Below, one piece after another: positions 11,330 through 22,999 of a stretch of 64,000 nt of DNA. Numbering within the stretch: the first letter of the stretch is position 1; every line of letters begins with the position of its first letter. The notes beneath the pieces were generated by a model. The model ran no database searches and was not told where the DNA came from. It saw only the letters and a list, made by a program, of their open reading frames with translations. Origin of the DNA: Megaleporinus macrocephalus (taxonomy: Eukaryota; Chordata; Actinopteri; Characiformes; Anostomidae); assembly GCA_021613375.1 (NCBI GenBank), contig CM038715.1, positions 4,274,378 to 4,338,377 of the forward strand. The letters are read 5' to 3'. A program made the translations under genes and the position numbers.

Positions 11330-13005
11330 AAAAAAACCACATGATGCAGTGTGTCAAATTGTGATATAATATCTGCATATAATGGGTTTGGCTTGAGTCC
11401 TTGACTAATTTGATATGCGTAAGTAAACATACAATTTTGCTTTAACAGTATTGGTGAGATTTATGTAATGTTAAGTTCAGAAATGTAATGCGTTGTGTTT
11501 AAAGCTTATTCATGAGCATCATGAGTGTTATGAGCATTATGACTGTTCAGATGCAAGATATAGTTTGAAGATGAAATAAACACTATAAAATAGTGTGTAA
11601 GGGGGTTGGAATATGAGCCAAAAATGATAGCACTGTGCCAAAATCCAAAAGCAGTTTTTTGAATGAGGTCCTAAATTGTGATTCTAGAAGCGGAGTGGTC
11701 AGAAACATGATTCAATTCTTTATTGAATGTCCAGGTTTTGTGACGTTATTCCAATAAGTGTTTTGGAGGGCCAAAATTGTGATACGAGTCCAACAACATA
11801 ACAGTACTGTAAATGTGGTGTTTTTTCCAAAAGCATCATATGTTCAAAATTGCCCTCCCCAGTCAACATGATGGTATGATAGTTTAAAAACATATGTACA
11901 ATGGGTTTAAAGGAGGACGAAAGATGTGATGAGGTGTAAAATTCTGATAGGATTTCAAAAGTATTATATAATGGGTTTGAGGGAGATCCAGATTTGTGGT
12001 ATGATATATAAAGAAAAGGATGTTTTGTGGTTCATATTAAAACCCATTGTAATCTCATTCAAAGTCCACAAACAGGGTATTATGAGGTTAAATGAGATCC
12101 AAAATTATGGTATTCTAGCATGTTTGTTAGCAGCACTGTAAATGTTTAAAGGTTTGGCTTGCATACAAGTCTAAAAAATGTGACAGTGGGTTTGAAAATT
12201 GTGGTGATTTAAAAAAAAAAGATGTTATGGGTTTAAATAAAAGTTTGAATAAGGTTCTTAATTGTGGTGATTAAAAAAAAAACAAGTGTTAAATGTTTTT
12301 GTATAAGGTCTGAAATTGATTGTGATATGAGTCTGAATGTGACATGTTTGATGGAGTTACAAAATGTCCAAAGACATGATACAATGGGTTTTACACAAAA
12401 ATTGCAATTGATTTTCAAAAACATGATTTAATGTTTTGGGTAATACCAAAAAAATTAATTTTAATGGATTGAAGTCCAAAATTGTGATTTGTGTTTAAGC
12501 TCCATAATACAAAAAATAGTATAATGGTTTGAATGTGAAATGTGTCTTAAGAATTGATTACTTTAAGGGAGTTCCATAATTGTCATGATTCAAAGAAAAT
12601 GATAAAATGGGTTTAAACATCCAAAAACATGATAAAATGGGTTTCAATGTAAACCAAAGTGGTGTGCCAAGGTCCAAACACGAGTTGGAATGAGGTCAAA
12701 AATTGTGATGAGTCTAAAAACGTGTTTGAAGGATGTCAATAATATGACTAATCCAAATACCGGTCCACAAAAAAGATAATGTGTTTAAATTGACCCATAA
12801 TTGTGATGCAATTCCAAAACCATGGTAAAAGGGTTTCAATTAGTTAAAATTGTGACATGATTCCAGGAACATATTGTGGTCAGGATCACTTTTAAAGGTT
12901 TAGCTTAACTGTGTATGTGTATAAGTGAGGTAAAAAACATGCTCATTAAAAAAAATTATTTATGCTCCAGAAACATGATCTATAATATCAGTTGTAAATT
13001 CTTAC
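11330..13005. repeat. Degenerate ~50-bp tandem repeat, segment 5
   Basis: This is the block-II equivalent of 2500-4020, with the same arrangement of phrases and AT-rich spacers. No gene is seen. Confidence 0.65.
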
Positions 13006-13045
13006 CCAGAAACTGCTCCAGGACCCCAACCAGTCGGTCATTAAA
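13006..13045 (+). repeat. Orphan LINE-RT scrap inside the array
   Basis: A short remnant reading AACTGCTCCAGGACCCCAAC, then CAGTCGG, equals the LQDPNQS codons of the fossil reverse transcriptases at 1733 and 14,250. The array resumes directly after it. It marks a junction between two array tracts, where an internal duplication or deletion removed the rest. Confidence 0.55.
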
Positions 13046-13870
13046 TCAGCATAAGCTTTGACTGAGGTCTAAAATTGTGACATGATTCCAGAAAATGCAA
13101 TAGTTTTGGTTTAAATTAGGTCCAAGGTTGAGTCTAAACACATGATGTAATGTTTGTAAGAGGTTTAAAATTGAGTCGAAAAACATGATAGAGTGGATTT
13201 TAACATGATCCAAAATAATGAGGTCAAACATTGTTCTGACTAATGAAAGAAATAATGGGTTTAAATATGATCCATGTGCAAGCTAAACATTTACACCATC
13301 ACAATTAAGTCCAAAAACATGGTGTGTTTGAATGAGGTCAAACTTTGATTTTAAAAAAACAAGATGTAATGGGTGTGAATTACGTCTGTAATTGTGTTTG
13401 ATTGGGTTTGAATATGGTTCAAAAACATAAGGTCCAAAATTGTGGGGCGTTTCCAAACACGTGATGGGCTTAAATAAAGTCCAAAATGATTCATGATTCA
13501 AGACATGATTCCACAAACATATGGTGGTCATCGGCAGCGTTGAGCTTTCAATGTGGACATCCAAAAACAACATTGTAACTGGTTTAAATGAGGTCCACAA
13601 TTATTTGGTTCAAAAATGCGATGTGATTACAAAAACACTATGTAATTGGTGTAAATGAGGTCCAAAGTTGTGATCTGAGTTCAAAGACATGATGCAGTGG
13701 GTTTTAACATGGTTCGTAATGTTTTTTTAAGCAGGTCCAAACTGTGATATAATCCCAAGAAAATGATATAATGGGTTTGAATATGGTTCAAAATGGTGAC
13801 ACAAGTGCCAAAGTTAAAAAACAAGAGGTCCAAAACTGTGATGGGTTTGAATAAGGTCCAAAAAACATGA
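13046..13870. repeat. Degenerate ~50-bp tandem repeat, segment 6
   Basis: Here the repeat phrases are relatively clear (for example 13,590-13,870). A 105-codon minus-strand frame (13,283-13,600) reads through two complete periods of it and is repeat translation, not a gene. Confidence 0.6.
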
Positions 13871-14079
13871 TTATAATGTAAATAGCTGTATTCAACATTT
13901 TTGTTTATTTATTGTCATTAATGAAAGTTTCATTTTAGCCATGGGTTAATATCCTCTCATTCTATTTAATTATTAATTACTAAATACTGTTTCTTTTACC
14001 ACACAGAGTTTGAAGGCCCTGTCTTTCACAGGAAGGGCAATGCCAGTAACCTCATACCATAAAGAATATAAAGACAAAG

Positions 14080-14930
14080 AACAGGTAACATTGTAGATTT
14101 GAACTTCAACAGTTTGAACCCTCATCACTCTAAGCCCCTTTTACTTCTCAGAGCCTCACTTTTCCATCCCTTCATGTTCTTTCCCCCCTTCACCGTCTCC
14201 TCAGGCTTTTCTTATCGATCAGTAACTTGTGTTGTCTCTTTTTCTTATCCAGAATCTGCTCCAGGACCTCAACCAGTCTGACTTAAAACCAATGCACTCA
14301 ACAGAAACTGCCCTCATAGCAATGACTGAAGCTCCAGGCACCAAGAGCAGCCAACCTGTCATCGATTCTGATTCTTCTTTAGTTCTCTGCAGTCTGTCAT
14401 CTTGAATCACCAGATCCTCCTGTCTGTCCTCGCTAACATTTTTAAATCACTGGCTCTGCATGGATATGGTTTATGTCCTGTCTGCAGAAGCACATTTGCC
14501 AGGTAACATGAAAGGGGTCTACATCTTCTCCATGTGAGCTCTCCACCGCTGTCAGTCAAAGCTCTGTGCTGCTCCTTTTCACTTCACTCTGTACCCATAC
14601 TCTTGGTTATGTAATTGTCTATCATGGCTTCTCCTACACCTGTTTTGCTGTTAACGCTCACTGTTCTTTCTTAGGATGCTACCCAGGTGCTGGTCCAGTC
14701 GCTCGTCATTTCAGGTTTGATAACTGCAACCTGTTCCTGGCTGGTCTTCTGTGGGCCGGAAGACACTTGCATTTAAAACCTGTTTTGTTTCTTTCTAGGT
14801 ATCAGAATGGGTCCTTGGTTTTTCAGCAGAATTTAAATGTTATTTGTACAAGAACCTGTTTGTACCAGATCAAGATATATTCTTTGACTAAACACAAAGT
14901 ACTGTGGTACATTTCTTTGAGTGTCTACTA
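14080..14930 (+). pseudogene. Fossil non-LTR reverse transcriptase, copy 4
   Basis: This is the best preserved of the fossil set. The LQDLNQSDLKPMHSTETA equivalent begins near 14,252, the catalytic segment near 14,365 is frameshifted (LDSDSSLVLCSLSS), and the LFLAGLL equivalent lies near 14,733. Plus strand, multiple stops and frame changes. It is homologous to 1430-2400. Confidence 0.6.
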
Positions 14931-15029
14931 AAAGCCATGAATGTTAAAGTTAAGCTTCAGTGTAGAAGTGAAAGCCCTAAAACATAATATAATGTGTTTG
15001 GAAGAGGGCTAAAAGTGGCGCTTCACTCT

Positions 15030-16440
15030 ACTCATTTTCTCCTTCAGTGCACAGAGCAGGTAACGTTGTTGATGTGAATTTCAGCAGACTCACTAACCCT
15101 GTGCTGGATATCACAGTAATCTGCCTATACTGCTCAGGTAATCACGTTCTTTTGCATGCTTCTATCATGTTATTTCTTTACTCAGCATGAACTGCCCTTA
15201 CTCCCTCCTTTATTTCTTACTTGAACTATTCTGAATTTCTTCCCACCACTTTTTTTTCTCTTTGGTTCACATCCTGAAGAAGCTCAGACATTAGCAGCTG
15301 CCAACTAGTATCCTTTTTTTGTCCTCTCAAAACCTTTTCAAAGTGTACATCAGTTGTCTCTCTCTTTTCCTCACCCAGAACCTGCCACATGACCCCAACC
15401 AGTCTAGCTTCAAACAAACACACTCAACAGAAACTGCCCCATAACAGTGACTGAGAAGCTGTAACTAGCCGATCATCAGTTCTGATTGTTGATCCCTCTG
15501 CAGTTCAACAAGAGACTCCTGTCTGTCCTTGCTATCCTTGGAAACACTGGCTCTCTGCATCTGGAGGAGGTAACATGGGTAGACTCTACATTTTGCTCCA
15601 TGCAGTCTCTCCACCGGAGTCTGAAGGCCATGTTCTGCTTCTTGTCTTATTTTCACTCTACACCTCTCTTGGTGGGTAAGTATCTCTCAAGATCTTTCCT
15701 ATTATGCTGAAGACACCTGATTAATGTTTTTCTTCCCAACTTTTGTTGTGCAGTTTGTTCGGTGCATATTATCAGGTCTGATATTTGTGAAAAGATCTCA
15801 GACAACTTTTCATCTGAAATTCAGTATGAGTGAGTTGGGAGTTGCTGTTAGTTCCTTGGATATTAGAAATCCCATTGTCCTGTCTAAAGATGCAAATATC
15901 TTAGTGTGGTTCTGGATGACCAGTTATTGTTCTCAGTCCATATTGTGGACCTAGCTCGGTTATACAGTTATCTCTTCTACAACATCTGATGGTTTCGACT
16001 TGTTCTATCTCAGAATGGCACACTGGCACTAGTCCAGTCTCTTGTCATTTTAAAGCTTGAATATTGCAACTTGTTCCTGGCTTGTCTTCTGCAACTGATC
16101 CAGAATGCAGCAGCATGACTTGTCCTGAATCTACCCAAGTTCACTCATGTCACCCCCCCTTACTGTGTTTCCTTTGTTGGATACCTGTAGCTGGACCAGC
16201 CACTTTCTACTTTTATAGCTACGGTCTAAAGTTTACACTTGAATCTTAGCTTGGCTAGACCTGCCGTCCTTCAAGACTTTTCGTTGTCCTGGCACCTAAG
16301 TGGTGGATTCACTGTCCAAACAGCACTTTCTCACAATCTCTAAAAACGATTCATTGAAATAAAATTTTAACTCTAGGTAGGAGTACTGCCTGGCTATTGT
16401 ACTTATTAAATACAGTACAGTATAAATAATATATTTGTTT
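15030..16440 (+). pseudogene. Fossil non-LTR reverse transcriptase, copy 5
   Basis: This longer copy of the same fossil includes the C-terminal region. TTGAATATTGCAACTTGTTC at 16,058 is followed by a piece equivalent to LIQNAAA*LVLNLPKFTHVT near 16,095-16,160, the usual end of this LINE polymerase in fish. It is disabled by stops and frameshifts. The 3' part aligns with 4330-4660. Confidence 0.6.
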
Positions 16441-16539
16441 TTATTTGTCTAGGTATTAGCATTAGTCCTTTTTCTGACTGTTTGAGAGTGAGTAGTTTGG
16501 ACTTAACCTTTTGTACTATCTAGTTTAATTTCAATGCTG

Positions 16540-16796
16540 CAAAAACTAAATGGAGGTCCATGGTTTTAGAAATATGGCATAATGCGTTTGAACATGAGCC
16601 AAAAGAGATATTTTACTAGGTTTTTTTTTTATTGAAATATCTTCAAACTATGATGTACTGTAAATGTTTGTTAAATTCACATGCACAAAGACATTTATGC
16701 TCAACATATGGGGGACAGCAGTACTGTAAAAGGTATAGTTGGACATTTAAGTCCAAAACATGCTGCAAAGAGTTTGATTGAGGTCTGAGGTTTGAT
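16540..16796. repeat. Degenerate ~50-bp tandem repeat, segment 7a
   Basis: This aligns with 4830-5060 (ATATGGGGGACAGCAGTACT at 16,706). It ends abruptly where the second LINE fragment begins. Confidence 0.6.
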
Positions 16797-17453
16797 TGAG
16801 AGCCAAATTGTCACGAGCCATCCGAGAGGCAAAGCGCGCACGCGCCCAGAGAATCCACAACCACTTCAAGGACACGGGTGACACGCGGCGCATGTGGCAG
16901 GGCATCCAGGAAATCACACACTACAGGACAATGCCACCGTCCTGTGACAGTGATGCCTTCCTCCCCGATGCCCTAAACGACTTTTATGCACGGTTTGAGG
17001 CACAGAACAACACGTTGGTGAGCAAGATCACACCCAAGCCAGACGAGCAGGCGCTGTGCCTGACTGCAGTGGACGTGAGAAACTCTGAGTCAACTCACGG
17101 AAAGCTGCAGGACCAGACAACATCCCTGGCAGAGTGCTCAGAGAGTGTGCAGACCAGTTGACAGATGTTCTCACGGACATCTTCAACGTCTCCCTGCGCA
17201 GCTCCACTGTCCCAACGTGCCTCAAGACCACCACCATCATCCCCGTGCCAAAGAAGTCCACGGTGTCCTGCCTCAATGACTACCGTCTCGTAGCTCTCAC
17301 GCCCATCATCATGAAGTGCTTTGAGAGGCTAGTCATGAGGAACATCAACAGTCAACAACCTTCACTGGAATGTAGAGAAGACCAAGGAAATGGTTGTTGA
17401 CTTCAGGAAATCAAGACCGGTCCACTCTCCACTTAACATCCGGACAGAAAATG
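16797..17453 (+). mobile_element. Internally deleted Rex1/L2-group LINE fragment
   Basis: A GC-richer plus-strand fragment encodes the pre-RT and early RT parts of ORF2: [19 protein letters not shown], then [14 protein letters not shown], then [17 protein letters not shown]. After a frame change follow [14 protein letters not shown] and [20 protein letters not shown]. At about 17,355 the sequence jumps from the VMRNIN region straight to a piece equivalent to [20 protein letters not shown]. This removes the palm with both catalytic Asp motifs. Both element ends are missing. Relative to block I (5055-5290) it replaces about 235 bp of array. It belongs to the same group as the 5918 element but is a distinct family. 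Confidence 0.8.
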
Positions 17454-18960
17454 AGTCCAAATACGTAATGGGTTTGACTACAAATACATAGGTATATTGT
17501 TTGAAGAAGGCCCAAACTTGATATGATTTCAAGAAACACTTACTATGGGTTTGAGTACAACCATAAAGGAAAAATGGAATTGATTTGAGTTGGGTATAAT
17601 GGGTTTAAATATGGACCCAATTGGTGTTAGTAGTGTGCTGAAGTCCAGAAACATGATTGAAGCTGGCAGTATTGTGATGATTCTAAAGACATGTTTGAAG
17701 GAGGTTTCAAAAGATTATCAAAGTTGTGACGTGATTCCAAAAACATGATGTGATGAGTTTGAATGAGGTCTACAATTGTAAAGCAATTTCAAAATATGAT
17801 ATGGGCTTAAACATGGTCCAATATTGTGATGCAAGTCCAAGATTGTGGTGAGCCAACATGTAAAGGTTCAGCTGACTGTGTAATTCCAAAAACATGACAT
17901 GGGTTTGAATAAAATTAAAAAAAGATAAACAGCATATAATGGGTTTGATTAAGGGTTAAAATAGTGATGCAAGGTCTGAACTTGAAGTATGATTCCAAAA
18001 ATATGATCTTTGTCTGGTTTGATGAATTTTGTTTGGTTTTAATTGCCAAAAAAGGTTCCAAGGGCATGATATGGTGATCAGGAGCACTGTAAATGTTTTG
18101 CTTAAAGGTGAAGTTGTAAGTGTAAAAAACAGTTTGAATGAGGTCCAAAAAGATATAATTCCAAAAATATGTATTTAAAGATGATTGAGTCCAAAGTTGT
18201 AATGAATCCCAAAAAACATGATCTAAAGGTATTGATTGAGGTTCAAGGTTGTGATGTAATTCCGAAAACAGTGTTTTAATGAGCTCTGAAATTGATTCTA
18301 AGAACATGCAAGTCCAAAAACATCATGGGTCTGAGGTCCAAAAATTTGGTGTTTCCAAAAACAGTTGTGATTTTAAGAACTTCAAATAATTTGAATGAGG
18401 CCCAAAGTGGTGATATGATTCCAAAAACATGATAAAATGGGTTTGATGGTCAAAAAGGCATGATGTGGTCCAAAAATGTGATGAGGTTCCAGAAATATGA
18501 ATTTGAATTGGTCCATAATGTGGTTCCAAAAAGATATTATAGGTGTGAATGATGTGTGATTTTCAAAAACATTGTGTTTTAATGTGGTCCAAAAACATGG
18601 TTGGAATGTGACTAGTTTTACTCGGGTATTTAACCAACTTTGTGTTGACAAGTTTAACAAAAATGCTATCTTGCTCTACAGAGCCTGAAGACCCGGTCAT
18701 CACAGGAAGTGCAATGGCAGAAATTTAAAAGGCTTTGAGTGATGTCAAATTATTTCTGAGAAAATGTGGTCTACTGCACTGTAAATGTGGAAGTTCAAGA
18801 ACCTATAACTGGCTCGAATGATGTTCAAAATTATGATTCCAACAACATGATTTAATGGGTTTGAGTAAAGTCTAAAAAAAGCATAAGTGGGTTAAAAGGT
18901 CCAACAGCATGATAAGGTGGTCAGCAGTGCTTCAGAATGCTTGTGTTCTGATTTTGTTTG
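17454..18960. repeat. Degenerate ~50-bp tandem repeat, segment 7b, with LINE-empty site
   Basis: This aligns with 5290-5917 and then, without interruption, with 8338-8960. At 18,404-18,420 it preserves the uninserted target of the LINE found at 5918-8337. The non-array patch at 18,680-18,720 again carries the ACAGAGCCTGAAG phrase. Confidence 0.65.
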
Positions 18961-19385
18961 TCTTTTTTACTGGCAAGCTAGAATTTAAGTTTTAATTTGC
19001 TTTGACTTGGACTGTTAACTACAAGGCTGTTTTGGTCTTGGAGTTAATTGTATGTGCTATATTCAGGTTAGCTCAAGGTGTGAGGTGCCAAGAGTCGCCT
19101 TATTAGCCACTAAACATATTTATTCAGGAGGTGTTCGCTGCTATTGGCCTATAGTAGGAATGCACTCTTAACATTTTTGTGCCATTCTTCATCATCAACA
19201 CTGAAGGCTACCTTCAACCTTGGCTAAATGTATTTTCTTAAGTTTTCTTTTTGAATACTGTTCCCCCACCCCCCTAAGAATAGAGTAGTGCTTCACTCTA
19301 TCCTTATACTCATCTATTTACTTCCTTGCCCTCAACCGGTCTTCTCCAACAAGAGCAGCAAACATTCTATACTGAATATCACAGT
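18940..19385 (+). repeat. Start of macro-repeat block III
   Basis: The leader at 18,950-19,160 repeats that at 10,050-10,200 and 940-1140. It is followed by a fossil LINE start (19,290-19,385) matching 10,550-10,630. It is cut off by the assembly gap. Confidence 0.6.
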
Positions 19386-20385
19386 NNNNNNNNNNNNNNN
19401 NNNNNNNNNNNNNNNNNNNNNNNNNNNNNNNNNNNNNNNNNNNNNNNNNNNNNNNNNNNNNNNNNNNNNNNNNNNNNNNNNNNNNNNNNNNNNNNNNNNN
19501 NNNNNNNNNNNNNNNNNNNNNNNNNNNNNNNNNNNNNNNNNNNNNNNNNNNNNNNNNNNNNNNNNNNNNNNNNNNNNNNNNNNNNNNNNNNNNNNNNNNN
19601 NNNNNNNNNNNNNNNNNNNNNNNNNNNNNNNNNNNNNNNNNNNNNNNNNNNNNNNNNNNNNNNNNNNNNNNNNNNNNNNNNNNNNNNNNNNNNNNNNNNN
19701 NNNNNNNNNNNNNNNNNNNNNNNNNNNNNNNNNNNNNNNNNNNNNNNNNNNNNNNNNNNNNNNNNNNNNNNNNNNNNNNNNNNNNNNNNNNNNNNNNNNN
19801 NNNNNNNNNNNNNNNNNNNNNNNNNNNNNNNNNNNNNNNNNNNNNNNNNNNNNNNNNNNNNNNNNNNNNNNNNNNNNNNNNNNNNNNNNNNNNNNNNNNN
19901 NNNNNNNNNNNNNNNNNNNNNNNNNNNNNNNNNNNNNNNNNNNNNNNNNNNNNNNNNNNNNNNNNNNNNNNNNNNNNNNNNNNNNNNNNNNNNNNNNNNN
20001 NNNNNNNNNNNNNNNNNNNNNNNNNNNNNNNNNNNNNNNNNNNNNNNNNNNNNNNNNNNNNNNNNNNNNNNNNNNNNNNNNNNNNNNNNNNNNNNNNNNN
20101 NNNNNNNNNNNNNNNNNNNNNNNNNNNNNNNNNNNNNNNNNNNNNNNNNNNNNNNNNNNNNNNNNNNNNNNNNNNNNNNNNNNNNNNNNNNNNNNNNNNN
20201 NNNNNNNNNNNNNNNNNNNNNNNNNNNNNNNNNNNNNNNNNNNNNNNNNNNNNNNNNNNNNNNNNNNNNNNNNNNNNNNNNNNNNNNNNNNNNNNNNNNN
20301 NNNNNNNNNNNNNNNNNNNNNNNNNNNNNNNNNNNNNNNNNNNNNNNNNNNNNNNNNNNNNNNNNNNNNNNNNNNNNNNNNNNNN
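19386..20385. other. Assembly gap (1000 N)
   Basis: Exactly 1000 undetermined bases. The round number suggests a placeholder of unknown true size. It lies where a third macro-repeat copy begins, the kind of sequence that collapses in assembly. Open frames across it are artefacts. Confidence 0.98.
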
Positions 20386-21508
20386 TGCCCCAAAAAGTCA
20401 AAAGTATTTACATTCATTACTCAGGTGGAAGTAAAGATACTACGGTTTAAAAAATCTTTCTGTAGAAGTTGAAGTATCAACTGAAGCTTTTTACTCCAGT
20501 AAAAGTGTAAAAGTACTGCTTTCAGAACTACTTAAAGTATAAAAGTAAAAGTAATGTAAGAAAAAATGCCATTAAGGACAAAAGCTTAGTATAGTGCACT
20601 AGCCCACCTCCCCAAAACCCATTCTTCTAAAAGTCATAATGACTATAATGTTCTATTAAAATGTTAATGTTGATACATTTGGGATTGCTAGGCTTCCTGT
20701 TTCAGCTCATATACGCCCATTGAACATGAATGTAGTTAGTACAATGTAAATATATTAAAGAAGCATATCTGTTACTACTGAACATTAACATGTGTTTTCA
20801 TGGAGGCATGAAGATATGATGATTAGTTGTCTATAAGTATTATAATGAAGTCAAACTTCAAAGACATGTTATCAATAATCTTTACTGGAATGTAAATGTA
20901 CATGAATGAAAACAAGCTGTAATGAAATAGGAGTAACGAGACTATGTTTAAAATGTTAGGAGTAGAAAGTACTGATAATGGAGTGTAAATGTTTAGGAGT
21001 AGAAAGTACTGATAATGGAGTGTAAATGTAAAGAGTAGAAAGTACTGATAATGGAGTGTAAATGTAAGGAGTAGAAAGTACAGATAATGGAGTGTAAATG
21101 TAAGGAGTAGAAAGTACTGATAATGGAGTGTAAATGTAAGGAGTAGAAAGTACAGATAATGGAGTGTAAATGTAAGGAGTAGAAAGTACTGATAATGGAG
21201 TGTAAATGTAAGGAGTAGAAAGTACAGATAATGGAGTGTAAATGTAAGGAGTAGAAAGTACTGATAATGGAGTGTTAATGTAAGGAGTAGAAAGTACTGA
21301 TAATGGAGTGTAAATGTAAGGAGTAGAAAGTACTGATAATGGAGTGTAAATGTAAGGAGTAGAAAGTACTGATAATGGAGTGTAAATGTAAGGAGTAGTA
21401 GTAAAAAGTCAGCTGAATAATAATTACTCCAGTAAAGTATAAATAACCAAAATTTCTACTTTAGTAAGGTAACAAAGTATTTGTACTTCATTACTTGAGA
21501 CCTCTGTG
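20386..21508. mobile_element. Non-autonomous DNA-transposon-like repeat, copy 1
   Basis: The right end reads TACTTCATTACTTGAGACCTCTG, a terminus common in fish repeats. The left end is hidden in the gap or starts near 20,386 (CCCCAAAAAGTCAAAAGTAT). Internal phrases such as TACTCCAGTAAAAGTGTAAA recur at 31,197. A second copy lies at 31,134-31,737. No transposase frame is present. The superfamily cannot be decided from this copy alone. Confidence 0.6.
20957..21393. repeat. 36-bp minisatellite, ~12 copies
   Basis: Tandem units of GGAGTAGAAAGTACTGATAA followed by TGGAGTGTAAATGTAA, 36 bases, with very little divergence. Copies 3 to 9 alternate between CTGATAATGG and CAGATAATGG, so amplification partly went by 72-bp dimers. 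The array lies inside the transposon-like repeat. The copy at 31 kb has no such array at the equivalent place, so it expanded after that copy separated. Confidence 0.9.
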
Positions 21509-22480
21509 ATCAGCTGACATGTTTGTTGAAGTTATGAGGCTAACAACTGCCCCAAAGTTCACTGTAGTTATCAAATGTATTAATGTTTTTTCGGTACACA
21601 GTATGATTTATCTTGAAATATAAAAAAGAATGAAACGTTACCCTGTAGTGTAACCCAGAAAGATGCCATTATGACAGGCAGTGTTGTACTGAGTTCTGAC
21701 TCCTCGCCAGAGTCCGACTTATGTCAGTTGATGTCACATGTACACACAGACTTTAGAAACGTTTACAGTTTCAGTTGTTTTTATTTCTAAACACATATAT
21801 CTTCAGATTTATACATTCAAGTTTTGTTTTATATAAATTTTAATATAAATATCCATGCACAAAGGGCTTGCATGTGAAGAGGAGTCCGAGGTCTACTGAT
21901 TTTTGGCATATGTTAGCAAATTTATATAACTCTGTTTTTTCTCTGACCCATTTCTCTTACGCATTACTGCCTAGGGAGTAAAATACAAGGACATCAGTCA
22001 TAACAGAGATCATTTACATACATTAGTATTAAAGTCGCATTAACCGAAACAGCCTGCTTTATTGTATTGGTTTAGTAAAAATTAATTATGACTGCTTTTG
22101 GTGCATAAACATAAATAAATATAATAAGTGCGCTTACAGGTAATAAATGCACGGGAAATGTAGAATATGGGCTTTTTAATAGGATGAAAACGACATAATT
22201 ATGCAGAATCTGTGGCACCCCCTGAAATTCAAATGGCCCTGGATCTAGTTTTCATACCAGAAGGCTGACTTTTATATTAGCTGCTGTCTAGTGACTGTAA
22301 TTCACACACCCTATACTCATGAATACTAGATAAATTCACAGATAATTATCAAGCATCATGTATCTCATTGTAGTTCAAAACTCTCTACATTATCTAAATG
22401 ATAATTATCTTTCTTCCATCTGCTATAGTTGGGCAGTTAGTGAACTCTACATAGAGTGCAGTTCATATTGTGCAATATAT
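21509..22480. other. Non-coding, nothing recognised
   Basis: AT-rich sequence with no exon, no transposon terminus and no tandem repeat that I can recognise. It lies upstream of the first usp54 exon visible here and is presumably part of a long intron. Confidence 0.5.
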
Positions 22481-22481
22481 A

Positions 22482-22999
22482 CACTACTGCTCAAAAGTTT
22501 GGGATCACAGTGAAATGTTCTTGTTTTCAATGGAGTATCTTCTTCCTTAACACAACAATGGACTGACGGGTCTCTAAAGAAAGTTGTTTCTTTCTGGTCA
22601 TTGTGAGTCGGTCAGTAAGCCATCAACTGCTGATCTTCAGATACTAAACTAACCTAGAATGTTGTTCCCTTTTATACTCACTTATTAGTAGAATGTTTTT
22701 CAGCTGTGCATCACAATTGAGCAAGAGTGTCCAAACAACCAATTAGTCCAATAACATCCTTAACTTGGATTGGCGGCCGTACCAGGAGATTTAGACAGAG
22801 GACTGAGAATTACTGATAATAGGACTATATGCAAAATAAGCCTCTATACAAAAATAGACTTTAATACAAACATTTTTATTCTTTAAAAATCATCTGATAC
22901 ACTTACATTAATTGTGAAATGGACAATATTGTTTGTGAATTGCATGAAAATTGTATGAAATGAAATTGTAAAGTGATCCTAAACTTTTGAGCGTTAGTG
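22482..22999 (-). mobile_element. Tc1-like deletion derivative (MITE), copy 1
   Basis: Terminal inverted repeats CACTACTGCTCAAAAGTTTG (left) and the complement of CTAAACTTTTGAGCGTTAGTG (right) are flanked by TA on both sides, the Tc1/mariner signature. Near 22,560-22,620 the minus strand keeps the first ~20 codons of a Tc1-type transposase, with the rest deleted. A second copy of the family lies at 25,769-26,257 in opposite orientation. It is non-autonomous. Confidence 0.85.

Larger units (their letters stand above)
10050..18940. repeat. Macro-repeat block II (tandem segmental copy)
   Basis: This is the second copy of the block-I arrangement. It has the shared opening (ACTGGCAAGCTAGAATTTAA near 10,090 and again near 18,970), the LINE-fossil piece at 10,560, ~50-bp repeats at 11,330-13,005 and 13,045-13,870, LINE fossils at 14,080-16,400, and more repeat tract to 18,960. 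It contains about 2.5 kb (13,000-16,000) that has no clear single counterpart in block I. A third copy starts at about 18,940 and runs into the N gap. Confidence 0.65.

Noticed and set aside
19288..20472. Open frames of 340-394 codons spanning the N run
   Set aside because: They exist only because N codons are not stops; the flanking real codons show no protein resemblance.
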